Positions 55,012-62,805 of a stretch of DNA of 64,000 bases are shown one piece after another. This DNA comes from Methanococcoides alaskense (GTDB lineage Archaea; Halobacteriota; Methanosarcinia; Methanosarcinales; Methanosarcinaceae). Location of the stretch: NCBI RefSeq assembly GCF_027594145.1, contig NZ_JAQFFK010000003.1, positions 620,001 through 684,000 on the forward strand. The letters run 5' to 3'. Position numbers and translations under genes: made by a program. The notes beneath the pieces were generated by a model. It had not been told where the DNA came from. It saw only the letters and a list, made by a program, of their open reading frames with translations, and made no database searches. Numbering within the stretch: position 1 is the first letter of the stretch; the number at the start of each line of letters is the position of its first letter.

Positions 55012-55464
55012 ATGGATATAAAAGAACTAACTTCACCCTGTGGAATGGGTTGTTTTGCCTGTGGAGTATATAAAGATAACATTACTGATGAGATGGCTCA
55101 GTCTCTTGCTGGGATGTTAGGGATAGAAGCTAAAGATGTAGTGCCATGTGATGGGTGTAGAAGTGAACGTGGCAGTATTTTTTTAGGCACAACAGGTTGT
55201 CCAACTAAAACATGTGTTGAAAGTAAAGGTTTGCATAATTGCTCTGAATGCAGTGAATTCCCTTGTGAAAACCAGATGCCTGTTGCAGATCAAGCTAATA
55301 TTTTCCCACATAATACCAAGTTGTACAATCTAAGCCGAATCAAATTAAATGGTCTTGAAGCATGGGCTGCTGAAGCAGGTATGATTCAGCAAAAATATTT
55401 CAAAGGTAAATTTGCTCCTGGAAAAGGTCCCTATGAAGGGGAAGATACCATACAGTCCGAATAA
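55012..55464 (+). CDS. DUF3795 family Cys-rich protein
   Basis: A 150-residue protein with many cysteines: CGMGCFACGVYKD (about 10-22), PCDGCRSERG (about 45-54), CPTKTCVESKGLHNCSECSEFPC (about 62-84). The pattern is that of DUF3795, probably a zinc- or Fe-S-binding protein of unknown role. A ribosome site AAAGGAG is at 54999-55005. A decayed paralog is present at 62440-62805. It is divergent from the Cys-containing regulator. Confidence 0.82.
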   Translation: MDIKELTSPCGMGCFACGVYKDNITDEMAQSLAGMLGIEAKDVVPCDGCRSERGSIFLGTTGCPTKTCVESKGLHNCSECSEFPCENQMPVADQANIFPHNTKLYNLSRIKLNGLEAWAAEAGMIQQKYFKGKFAPGKGPYEGEDTIQSE

Positions 55465-55619
55465 AATGAAAATAAAGCAAACAAGTCTCTCAAGTTGACT
55501 GATAGAACGGGGGATGCTTGTTTGAAAACTGCTAGCTTGGTGTTATATTCTTAAGCCACATAGACTATTAAAATATACTTAAATAAAGTATAAAACTATT
55601 ATTGAAAGGAGATTGAACC

Positions 55620-56123
55620 ATGTCTAACTACGAAGAAGATATTTATGTTGAAAAAGAGGTTGCGGTTTCTGCTGAAAAAGCTTGGGATATAATTTCTACG
55701 CCAGGTGGTTTAAATCACTGGCATCCATTCATGAAAGCAAATATAGCTGAGAGCTGGAATGGTGTTGGCTCAAAAGATCACCTGACTTACTATAGTGGTT
55801 TTGAATTTGATAGGGTGGTCACTAAATGGATAGAGGGTGTTGGCTATGATCTGAGCGTTACTGAGAACGGTAAGCGTGAAAATACAGCTATTTGGAGAAT
55901 AACTCCAATAGATGATCAAAGATGTATCCTTAGAATCACCGGCCAAGTTAACTTTATCAAGAAGTTCCCCTTCCCTATCAGATGGGCTTTGCTTAAATTC
56001 AAAATGAGACCTGTTTATGGCCAATATCTCTTTCAAATTCTGGAAGGCTTCGCGTACTATGCAGAAACAGGTAATCAAGTTAAACGTAATCAATTTGGTT
56101 CTAACTCAATGTTTTCGAAATAA
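55620..56123 (+). CDS. SRPBCC-family protein
   Basis: A 167-residue START/Bet v1-like fold: VEKEVAVSAEKAWDIISTPGGLNHWHPFM (from about 10) and ENGKRENTAIWRITPI (about 83-98) with the long C-terminal helix (QILEGFAYYAETGNQVK). Such proteins bind small hydrophobic ligands or act in polyketide-type or stress responses. The ribosome site AAAGGAG lies at 55605-55611. Nothing around it reveals the ligand. Confidence 0.75.
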   Translation: MSNYEEDIYVEKEVAVSAEKAWDIISTPGGLNHWHPFMKANIAESWNGVGSKDHLTYYSGFEFDRVVTKWIEGVGYDLSVTENGKRENTAIWRITPIDDQRCILRITGQVNFIKKFPFPIRWALLKFKMRPVYGQYLFQILEGFAYYAETGNQVKRNQFGSNSMFSK

Positions 56124-56208
56124 CAACAAATTCCAATAATCGTTTAGTATATTGAACACATATTAAGAATACATAAAAATGAGGTTTATAGAAAAGGGGG
56201 TTATAGAG

Positions 56209-56646
56209 ATGAACAATAAATTTGTAGTTAAAGATTTTATAATCATCACATTAATTACCAGTATATGGGTAAACATTTCCGAATTATTCAGGTTCTTCGC
56301 TTATGCAAAACCGGAACTAGTGAATTTCTTCTCTGCCCTTCCAAATGTAGCTCCCATGAATGATCTGGGAACACTTCTCATCTGGGGAGTATGGGATACC
56401 TTGCTTACGGCTTTATTTGTATATCTTTTCTGGTTGTTCGCACAGACCTTTGGCAATAATAACAAATCTATTTTAGGCAGTGCTATTATGTCCTGGTGTT
56501 TTTTCTTTGTCCTATACTGGGTTGCTAATGCAAATATGAACCTTGCGGATTGGAGTTCTTTGCTAGTTATCTTGCCTCTGGCTTTACTTGAAACAGTAGT
56601 AGCATCTTACATTGCTTCAAAATTGTATTTAAGAAAAAGCACATAA
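56209..56646 (+). CDS. Four-helix membrane protein
   Basis: About 145 residues with four hydrophobic helices (about 8-25, 50-70, 83-105 and 112-135) and few charged residues. An upstream ATG at 56179 is open; GGGGGTT before ATG 56209 and the hydrophobic start favour the shorter form. It is not recognised. Spaced 60-85 bases from neighbours on the same strand, it belongs to a run of small accessory genes (SRPBCC, this, TfoX-N). Confidence 0.6.
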   Translation: MNNKFVVKDFIIITLITSIWVNISELFRFFAYAKPELVNFFSALPNVAPMNDLGTLLIWGVWDTLLTALFVYLFWLFAQTFGNNNKSILGSAIMSWCFFFVLYWVANANMNLADWSSLLVILPLALLETVVASYIASKLYLRKST

Positions 56647-56681
56647 CACCAAGGTTTGAAGGAGCTGGGGGGAAATATTAC

Positions 56682-57008
56682 ATGGCCGTATCAAATGACT
56701 TCATTGAATATATTCTTGACCAACTTTCACCATGGGGTGAAGTCATTGTACGGAAAATGTTTGGTGGTGCCGGATTATATCTTGATGACGATATATTTGG
56801 CATTGTTTCTAAAGATATTGCCTATTTGAAGGTTGATGAAACAAATAGGGACAAATTTTTATTGGCAGGATCTGCACCACTCAAACCGTTCCCAAATAGA
56901 CCAACGGTTTTGTCATACTTTGAGATACCTCCGGAAATCCTAGAAAATCCCGATGAACTGATAGAATGGGCAGAAGAATCGCTGTTCATTCAAAAGAAAA
57001 AGAAATGA
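56682..57008 (+). CDS. TfoX N-terminal domain protein
   Basis: A 108-residue stand-alone TfoX_N domain: FIEYILDQLSPWGEVIVRKMFGGAGLYLDDDIFGIV (the MFGG..L motif is diagnostic), then AYLKVDETNRDKFL and LSYFEIPPEILENPDELIEWA. In bacteria the domain is part of the competence regulator Sxy, but stand-alone copies are widespread with unknown role. The gene follows the membrane protein after 35 bases and precedes the CopZ-like gene. Confidence 0.87.
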   Translation: MAVSNDFIEYILDQLSPWGEVIVRKMFGGAGLYLDDDIFGIVSKDIAYLKVDETNRDKFLLAGSAPLKPFPNRPTVLSYFEIPPEILENPDELIEWAEESLFIQKKKK

Positions 57009-57064
57009 TTTTTTAAACAGCAAAAACGACCATCTTGAAAATTGTATCAAGGAGTGCTAAAAAA

Positions 57065-57520
57065 GTGGACAAAAAGAAAAAGGAAGTACCTTGTCCGATC
57101 TGTGACAAAACTGGAGTTCCTGTTGAAACTTTAACAGTAGAACAAATGGTGAAAGAAGAACTTGTAGATAAGGTGAGTGTGGATGATCACTGGCTTTGCA
57201 TGAGTGAGGAATGCGAAGTTTCATACTACACCGGATCAGGTACAAAATTCAATAAAGAAGACATCAAAGTGCCGCTATGGTTCAAGAAAGATGCTGACCC
57301 GAAGTATGCATGCTATTGCAATAACATAACTGAAGAACAGGTAATCGATGCAGTGGCCAATAAGGGTCTTGGTAACATGAGGGATATCATTGTTTCGATA
57401 AATGGTAAAGCTAGAATACGATGCAAGACCAACAACCCTACCGGAAAACGTTGTACAAAGGTATTTAGTGAAGCAATAAAAAAAGGTATGGACATAAAGA
57501 ACAAAGGAGAACGGATATGA
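57065..57520 (+). CDS. CopZ-type [2Fe-2S]/zinc domain protein without the copper domain
   Basis: About 151 residues resembling the N-terminal half of Archaeoglobus CopZ: CPICDKTG (about 10-17) and CMSEECEVSYYTG (about 47-59) would hold a zinc, and ACYCNNITEEQVIDAV (from about 82) with CKTNNPTGKRC (about 120) would hold [2Fe-2S]. The usual HMA copper domain is absent. GTG 57065 with GGAG at 57051 is preferred over TTG 57035. It overlaps the next flavodoxin-like gene as ATGA, so the two are coupled, suggesting an electron-transfer pair. Confidence 0.8.
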   Translation: MDKKKKEVPCPICDKTGVPVETLTVEQMVKEELVDKVSVDDHWLCMSEECEVSYYTGSGTKFNKEDIKVPLWFKKDADPKYACYCNNITEEQVIDAVANKGLGNMRDIIVSINGKARIRCKTNNPTGKRCTKVFSEAIKKGMDIKNKGERI

Positions 57521-57927
57521 AAATAGCCGTTAGATACTATACCAGATCAGGAAACACAAAAAAGCTTGCAGAATCGATTGCGGAAGCAGTTGGAGTAAAA
57601 GCGTTGCCAATCATTCAGCCGCTTACCGAGAATGTGGATATCCTTTTTCTGGGAAGTTCTGTTTATGCATCGGGAGTTGCAGCTGATGTTAAAAAATTCA
57701 TCGCTTCGATTGACTGCTCTATTGGAACAATTATAAATTTCAGTACTGCTGCAAAGTCCAAATCTACATACGAACGAGTAAAAAAGCTTGCAGATGAAAA
57801 GGGAATTAAAATGTCTGAGAAAGAATATCATTGTCTGGGTTCTTATGGCCAAAGGAACAAAGGCAAACCAGACAAGAATGACCTCCAAAATGCTGCTATC
57901 TTTGCAAAAGAGATCGTACAATATTGA
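57517..57927 (+). CDS. Flavodoxin-domain protein
   Basis: A 136-residue flavodoxin fold. The FMN loop is RYYTRSGNTKKLAESIAEAV (about 5-24), then VDILFLGSSVYASGVAADVKKFI (about 42-64) and the C-terminal GQRNKGKPDKNDLQNAAIFAKEI. It is shorter than the flavodoxin at 53485 and only distantly similar. Its start overlaps the CopZ-like gene, making that [2Fe-2S] protein the likely redox partner. It is 26 bases before the YcaQ-like gene. Confidence 0.83.
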   Translation: MKIAVRYYTRSGNTKKLAESIAEAVGVKALPIIQPLTENVDILFLGSSVYASGVAADVKKFIASIDCSIGTIINFSTAAKSKSTYERVKKLADEKGIKMSEKEYHCLGSYGQRNKGKPDKNDLQNAAIFAKEIVQY

Positions 57928-57953
57928 TCTACTAAAAATTTTCCAATAACAAA

Positions 57954-59060
57954 ATGACAAGATCACTTTCCATTCAACAAGCTAGAAAACTGGTGCTGCT
58001 GTCACAGAGACTGCCTCCGGCAAATCAAACCGGCAGTGCAATTGCAGCCACGCTATCAGCTATTGAACACCTTGGTTATATTCAGATCGATACGATCTCA
58101 GCCGTTCAGCGTGCTCACCATCATACCCTGTGGAATCGCAATCCTCGTTACAAAACATCCCACCTCGATCAATTGCTTGCAGACAAACAGATATTTGAAT
58201 ACTGGTCTCATGCTGCCGCCTACCTGCCTATGAGTGACTACCGCTACAGCTTACCTCGCAAACAGGCCATAGCAAATGGGGATCAGGATCACTGGTATGA
58301 ACGCGATGAGCAGCTGATGAGATCAGTGCTCAAGCGCATTGCTACCGAAGGGCCATTGATGGCCAAAGACTTTGAGGACGTCGGTGAAAATACCGGCGAA
58401 TGGACGATCAAACCCTCCAAACGCGCCCTGGAATCTCTGTTTATGCAGGGTGATATTATGGTTTCTTATCGGGTTAATTTTCACAAGGTTTATGATCTCA
58501 CCGATCGGGTATTGCCCGAAGACACAGACACTTCCATGCCCACTCCTGAAGAATATGCCCGTTTTCTGATCATCCGATACCTGCAATCAAACGGTCTGGG
58601 ACAGTCTACCGAAATAGCCTATTTACTGAAAAACATCAAACCGCTTGTTTCCGCTACCTTACAGGAAATGGTTTCAAGCGGAGAATTGCTACTGATCAGT
58701 GTCGGCGGTAATAGCTATTATGCGTTGTCAGCTTCATTGGAGCTACTGAAAAAACCACTGTCTCGTAGTAAACTTAAAATTCTCTCACCGTTTGACAATC
58801 TGCTCATTCAGCGCAAGCGCATGCAGGCACTGTTTGGCTTTGATTATCAGATCGAATGCTATGTCCCTGAAGCAAAACGTCAATACGGATATTTCTCTTT
58901 GCCCGTTTTATGGGATGGAAAACTGGTTGCACGAATGGACTGCAAATCCGATAAAAATAAATCACTACTGCATATTTATCATCTTGCATTGGAACCCTGG
59001 CTCGTAAAAACCGACGCTTTTTCCCTCGCCCTGTACAAAGAACTTGTATCTTTTATGTAG
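57954..59060 (+). CDS. YcaQ/AlkZ-type DNA glycosylase (HTH_42), probably acquired
   Basis: A 368-residue winged-helix protein. IQIDTISAVQRAHHHTLWNRNPRY (from about residue 37) contains the catalytic QxD-type motif of the interstrand-crosslink glycosylases AlkZ and YcaQ. IFEYWSHAAAYLPMSDYRY (about 80-98) and KILSPFDNLLIQRKRMQALF (about 277-296) are also diagnostic. The codons (CGC, CTG, GCC, CAG) and higher GC differ from the AT-rich neighbours, which supports recent acquisition from a bacterium. It would unhook crosslinked or alkylated bases. It has no SD-rich archaeal leader. Confidence 0.87.
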   Translation: MTRSLSIQQARKLVLLSQRLPPANQTGSAIAATLSAIEHLGYIQIDTISAVQRAHHHTLWNRNPRYKTSHLDQLLADKQIFEYWSHAAAYLPMSDYRYSLPRKQAIANGDQDHWYERDEQLMRSVLKRIATEGPLMAKDFEDVGENTGEWTIKPSKRALESLFMQGDIMVSYRVNFHKVYDLTDRVLPEDTDTSMPTPEEYARFLIIRYLQSNGLGQSTEIAYLLKNIKPLVSATLQEMVSSGELLLISVGGNSYYALSASLELLKKPLSRSKLKILSPFDNLLIQRKRMQALFGFDYQIECYVPEAKRQYGYFSLPVLWDGKLVARMDCKSDKNKSLLHIYHLALEPWLVKTDAFSLALYKELVSFM

Positions 59061-59673
59061 TTTAATAACTGTAGCAGTCTCCGGTTACACAGAACCTCCC
59101 CTGCCAACTTTAAACCAGTTTTGCAAACTGTAATCGACAGCTTGATGAAGTGAATTTCGGTTGATAATAGAGTTTGCAATGATTCTTTATTATGGTATAT
59201 TTCTGTACTAATCCAATGATTGTAAATTTTACTGATTTTTGTCTTTATATATTTATATGCCATAATCTTTTTACCAATCATAAGGTGTGAGTTCATTAGT
59301 AACATATATGACACAGACAGGAAATAAAGAAAAGATTGCAAATTCGTAAAAGAGAATGTGGCTGGTAATCCAGAAACTCATCAACTTGACAAAAATCAAG
59401 TTTAGCCCTTTTAGGCATCACATTGTTTCATAAGTTACTCAGAAAATCCCGTTGCCATATTTTCTTTGTATATATCCCCTAATTGCTATGCTGGGGCATA
59501 CACAAAGTACAAAAAATGCACGTTGTTGTGTGACATTTCTGAACGAACGACTTTTTCAGATTCAATGATGAAAAGAGTATACCTTTTACAAGAAATATAA
59601 AAATCAAATCTTTTTTCTCGATGAAGATCGCAATCAAAATAAATAAATACATACATAGATGTGCATACATACA
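59061..59673. other. Intergenic region with a decayed flavodoxin copy and ArsR promoter
   Basis: About 610 bases. The first 100 bases hold nothing named. From about 59163 the sequence repeats the promoter of the flavodoxin gene (TAGAGTTTGCAATGATTC, TTATTATGGTATATTT) and then a broken coding start. The remainder up to 59673 is AT-rich, with several TATA-like runs near 59636-59670 that probably belong to the ArsR gene. Confidence 0.5.
59287..59395 (+). pseudogene. Decayed flavodoxin duplicate (5' part)
   Basis: GTG 59287 opens a frame reading LVTYMTQTGNKEKIANS to a stop at 59347-59349. This matches the N-terminus of the flavodoxin at 53485 (LVTYMTQTGNTKKIAEA). Weak similarity continues to about 59395. 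The upstream 120 bases match the promoter of the intact gene as well, so the copy arose by duplication of the whole unit. Confidence 0.75.
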
Positions 59674-59961
59674 ATGATGAATGAACAAGTTAAATTCTTC
59701 AATGCTTTAGGAGATGAAACTCGGTTACTGATCTTAAGTTGTCTTTTAACTCAGGAAAAATGTGCATGTGACTTCGCATCAATAGCAAATAAGGATCAGA
59801 CAACTACATCCAGACATTTAAAGATACTTCTTGAAGCTGGAATAGTTGATTTTGAAAAGGATGGAAGGAACAGGATATACAAGATAAAGACCGAGGAAAT
59901 GAGAGAACGTCTTCTAAATTGCGGAATTAAAAAACTCGAATTTTGCTGTAAGAAGCAATAA
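59674..59961 (+). CDS. ArsR-family repressor with CxC metal motif
   Basis: About 95 residues. The winged helix reads FFNALGDETRLLILSCLL (about 7-24), the helix with CACDFASIANKDQTTTSRHL (about 29-48) and the wing FEKDGRNRIYKIK (about 61-73). The KCACDF pair sits where ArsR sensors place the As(III)/Sb(III)-binding ELCVCDL, and the FCCKK tail adds two more thiols. This suggests sensing of arsenite or another soft metal. ATG 59674 is chosen (59659 and 59677 also possible). No arsenite pump is in the window. Confidence 0.87.
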   Translation: MMNEQVKFFNALGDETRLLILSCLLTQEKCACDFASIANKDQTTTSRHLKILLEAGIVDFEKDGRNRIYKIKTEEMRERLLNCGIKKLEFCCKKQ

Positions 59962-60485
59962 AAAAAGGTATGGGATAAGAAACAACGAGAAATGAGAAAG
60001 AATTGATATCTCTGATCAATGGTTTTTACCTCTACTTTTTTTTGTTCAAATAACTAACTATTTTCTTACCTTCCTGCCTTGAATCTTCCATTTATCTTCC
60101 CTTGATTTTTTTTAAATAAGCCGTAGCACTCCTATATTTAATGCTAATTTATCTCTATTTCTCAGGGATATTTAAAATTTAAAAGAGAGATGACAGAGTG
60201 GAACCTTTAAATCTTTTTCATGATCAGGGTTGCAAAGCAATACGTATAAATATATGCACATATGTACATATGTAGTATAACACATGTATTTACTATTCTT
60301 CGATCTCCAGGAGATGAAACTCGATCGAGAATTGTAAGTTGTCTTTCAGCTTATGACAAATGTGCGTGTGACTTCACATCAATAATAGAAAAAGATCAGA
60401 CACTGTATCCAGATATTTAAAAGTGCAGCATTTTCTTTTGATGTCTCGAAAAAGATGCTATTATCGATTAAAAATGGTGATCTAA
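59962..60485. other. Region between ArsR and the flavin-binding gene
   Basis: About 520 bases without an intact gene. It has poly-T and AT-rich stretches (60030-60130), a TATA-like TATAAATATATG at 60245-60256, and then the decayed ArsR duplicate at 60290-60429. The 40 bases after 59957 resemble the end of the CopZ-like gene (AATAAAAAAAGGTATGG), possibly a duplication scar. Confidence 0.4.
60290..60429 (+). pseudogene. Decayed ArsR duplicate, 5' part
   Basis: The DNA matches 59696-59830 of the intact ArsR gene with indels: GGAGATGAAACTCG, TAAGTTGTCTTT, AAATGTGC.TGTGACTTC and AAGATCAGACA are shared. It still encodes a KCACDF-like KCACDFTSI. Frame changes break it. The matching 3' piece is found 480 bases further on, after the flavin-binding gene. 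Confidence 0.7.
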
Positions 60486-60890
60486 ATGGTTATACTTACA
60501 GAAAATATGAAAGAAGCATTTTCAAAATTAATGATATTTCCACTCGCAACAGCATCAAAGGAAGGAACACCAAATGTTGTTCCAATGCGTTTTTGCGAGC
60601 TTAGGGATGATGAGACCATATGGTTTGCTGATAACTTCATGGTCAAGACCCTTGCAAACATTCAGGAGAACCCACAGGTCGCTATATATGTGTGGGGTTC
60701 CGGTACAGGAGGCTGTTTCCAGATAAAAGGAAATGCAGAGGTCAAGACAGAAGGTCCTGATCACGAGAAGATGAGGGAGTGGGTACATTCCATAAAGCCA
60801 GGATTTCCTGCAAAGAGCCTCGTGATCGTCAAGATCACTGACGTTTTCCAGTGTTCACCCGGTTCAGAGGCTGGAAAAAAGCTCCTTTGA
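60486..60890 (+). CDS. Pyridoxamine 5'-phosphate oxidase-family protein
   Basis: A 134-residue split-barrel flavin-binding protein: MIFPLATASKEGTPNVVPMRFCELRDDETIWFADNF (from about 17), VKTLANIQENPQVAIYVWG (about 54-72) and GCFQIKGNAEVKTEG. FMN or F420 binding is expected from the family. GGTGATC just upstream of ATG 60486 is a good ribosome site. It sits between the two halves of a decayed ArsR gene, so it was probably inserted there, and it could be part of the metal/redox response region. Confidence 0.82.
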   Translation: MVILTENMKEAFSKLMIFPLATASKEGTPNVVPMRFCELRDDETIWFADNFMVKTLANIQENPQVAIYVWGSGTGGCFQIKGNAEVKTEGPDHEKMREWVHSIKPGFPAKSLVIVKITDVFQCSPGSEAGKKLL

Positions 60891-60903
60891 GCATATATGA
60901 AAG

Positions 60904-60951
60904 CATCCTCTAAATTGTGGACTAGAAAAATTTGAGTTGTTGTAAGAAGGT
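60904..60951 (+). pseudogene. Decayed ArsR duplicate, 3' part
   Basis: CCTCTAAATTGTGGACTAGAAAAATTTGAG matches the last codons of the intact ArsR gene (CTTCTAAATTGCGGAATTAAAAAACTCGAA), and the shared TGTAAGAAG ends both. It completes the copy begun at 60290-60429. Confidence 0.65.
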
Positions 60952-60959
60952 GTAATTGG

Positions 60960-61517
60960 ATGAAAGATAACAAAAACGAAGAAATATCGAGGAAAATTTT
61001 AGAAAAACTTGATGTTTTTGATGTAGTTGGTATCGCTACTAAAGAAAGATTTAGTGATCTGGAAAATGGAAGACACCCTGCAAGTATATTCCCCGAATTT
61101 GAGTCTGCAATAGTGTTTGCAGAAGGAAATGAAAGTGGTGAAATGGGAGTGTTTAATGACATTTTTAGCACAATAGCTGCACAAAATGATGTTATTGATC
61201 ATCTCAATGAAAACGGGTTTAAAGCTATACCAATTGAGCCGGATGAAATGGGTTTTTCCCTTGTCAGACTTGGAATTGAAGCAGGACTTGGAGGAATAAG
61301 TCCTGTTGATTCCTTAGTAATTGAAGGTTTAGGACTAACAGGAGCGATCAGTGCAATTCTAACTGATGCAAAACTAATTCCAAGTGAAAAGAAAGAAAAT
61401 GTCTGTATCAATTGTATGAAATGTTTAAAAGTATGTCCTATTAGGACGATTCCGAATGCAAAAGGTGACCTAAGTAAGTGTGCTTGTGGTAAATGTGTGA
61501 ATGTATGTCCAGTATAA
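60960..61517 (+). CDS. Ferredoxin-type 2[4Fe-4S] protein, reductase-like
   Basis: A 185-residue protein. The N-terminal ~140 residues (DVVGIATKERFSDLENGRHP, SAIVFAEGNES, PDEMGFSLVRLGIEAGLGGI) resemble the catalytic region of epoxyqueuosine reductase/dehalogenase-like enzymes. The C-terminus has two cluster motifs, CINCMKCLKVCP and CACGKCVNVCP (about 150-184). It is shorter than QueG, so the substrate may differ. A ribosome site AAGGTG precedes it. Followed 15 bases later by the Cys-rich protein, the two probably work together. Confidence 0.78.
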   Translation: MKDNKNEEISRKILEKLDVFDVVGIATKERFSDLENGRHPASIFPEFESAIVFAEGNESGEMGVFNDIFSTIAAQNDVIDHLNENGFKAIPIEPDEMGFSLVRLGIEAGLGGISPVDSLVIEGLGLTGAISAILTDAKLIPSEKKENVCINCMKCLKVCPIRTIPNAKGDLSKCACGKCVNVCPV

Positions 61518-61541
61518 AAATAAAAGGTTAAGGTGAAAAAA

Positions 61542-61943
61542 ATGGAAAAGAAATCAATTGAGATATTTGTTAGTGGTAAAGAGCAAAGTGACGCAGGTTG
61601 CGGCTGTAGCTGTAATTGCGAAAGTGCTGATACAATGATGCCGACAGATCTATCTGTAAATTTTGGAAATGGAGATTATGAAATGACTTTTAACGTTAAA
61701 ATGATCGAAGTTGAAAAAGAAAACAGGGAAGATCTGATCGCACGCCTTAATACTATCTTTGAAAACAGCGGTGAAAAATTAACTGTTAAAGATATTAATT
61801 TAGACTTTACATTGTCAAAGCTACTACCGTTAATCGTGGAAAGCGGAAAAATCAGGGCAGCAAAGACGTTCCCTGATGAAAATGAATTGTCTGAGGCAAT
61901 TAATTCAGACGGCAGAGTAAAAGTCAAATCTGGTTGCTGTTAA
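61542..61943 (+). CDS. Cys-rich protein of unknown function
   Basis: About 133 residues. It starts with a beta strand IEIFVSG, then a cysteine cluster CGCSCNC (about 20-26), and ends KSGCC. The middle is a soluble alpha/beta domain (about 35-125) with no recognised motif. The paired clusters at both ends suggest metal or arsenic binding, and the strand-then-Cys start recalls thioredoxin-like folds such as ArsD, but the match is weak. AAGGTGA before ATG 61542 sets the start; GTG 61533 is also open. It is cotranscribed with the ferredoxin-like gene. Confidence 0.6.
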   Translation: MEKKSIEIFVSGKEQSDAGCGCSCNCESADTMMPTDLSVNFGNGDYEMTFNVKMIEVEKENREDLIARLNTIFENSGEKLTVKDINLDFTLSKLLPLIVESGKIRAAKTFPDENELSEAINSDGRVKVKSGCC

Positions 61944-62055
61944 TGACCTAAAAAAATAAACTACCTACTTTTTTATTTTTTAATAATAGCAGTTTATTTT
62001 TAGTTAACCTCGACAACATGAAAAATACTGTGGTCTCATTACTTCAAACCGTTGA

Positions 62056-62364
62056 GTAGAACACCCTGAGCATAAGTTCGATGGTGAGAGTGGGATTCTT
62101 GAGAGGAAGCATGTTTATGCTGATGGTGTTGTTTACATCGGGAAGGAAGCTAACAATGTTGATGAGCAGGAATTGGATGTGAAGAAGGCTCAAGAATTTT
62201 TGAATAAAAAAGACATTATGCAGAAGATACTTGCTTTACCTCAAAAGCAGGCTGAAAAATGGGGAGTTGATAGGAAGACTTTCCAGAGAATCAAAAAAAA
62301 GATACTTGAGGATGGAGACATTAAATTGAATACTCCAGCTGTAAAGCGAATAGTATCAATTTAA
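62056..62364 (+). pseudogene. Decayed gene with EHPEHKFDG motif (second copy)
   Basis: Right after a stop at 62053-62055 the frame reads VEHPEHKFDGESGILERKHV, then YADGVVYIGKEANNVDEQEL, then QKILALPQKQAEKWGVDRKT, to KRIVSI and a stop. The first part matches the fragment at 42671. The second half looks like a small helix-turn-helix (WGVDRKTFQRIKKKILEDGD). No start exists at the 5' end, so this is the tail of a larger lost protein that I do not recognise. An ATG at 62173 could yield 63 residues. Confidence 0.5.
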
Positions 62365-62439
62365 GAATACTGTATTTAACCTACTCAAATTGAGTGAATT
62401 TATAAACAATAAAATACTAATTTTTGAAGAGGTGATGTT

Positions 62440-62805
62440 ATGAAAAAAACAATTTAGGTTGCTGTGGCTTGAATTATGAGGAGTGTCCTGTATTCATTGC
62501 TACAGTCAATAATGATGATAAACTGGGACAAAAAAACTGCTGAAGAATGGTCGAAGCTATATGCTGAATATCTTGGAAAGGGTTTGACTTTAAAAGATAT
62601 GAATTGTAAAGGTTGCTGATCAGAAAGCAGTGTTTTCATAGGATGTTCAAACTGTCCTATAAGGAAATGCTGTAAAGGAAAGGAGTTCAGCACATGTGCG
62701 AGTTGTGATGAATATGAAACATGCAATATGTTAAAAGGCTTCTTTTCAGTCCCAAACCATCAAAATGCAGAAAGCAATTTGGATAAGATAAGAGGGAATA
62801 AATGA
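62440..62805 (+). pseudogene. Decayed DUF3795 gene
   Basis: With two frameshifts (near 62451 and in the A-run near 62530) and one TGA in frame, the DNA encodes a DUF3795 paralog of the gene at 55012: LGCCGLNYEECPVFIATVN, then MNCKGC, the stop, SESSVFIGCSNCPIRKCC and FSTCASCDEYETCNML. The TGA sits where the intact paralog has Arg in CDGCRSE, so a CGA-to-TGA change is likely. The 3' end overlaps the next gene as ATGA. Confidence 0.8.
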
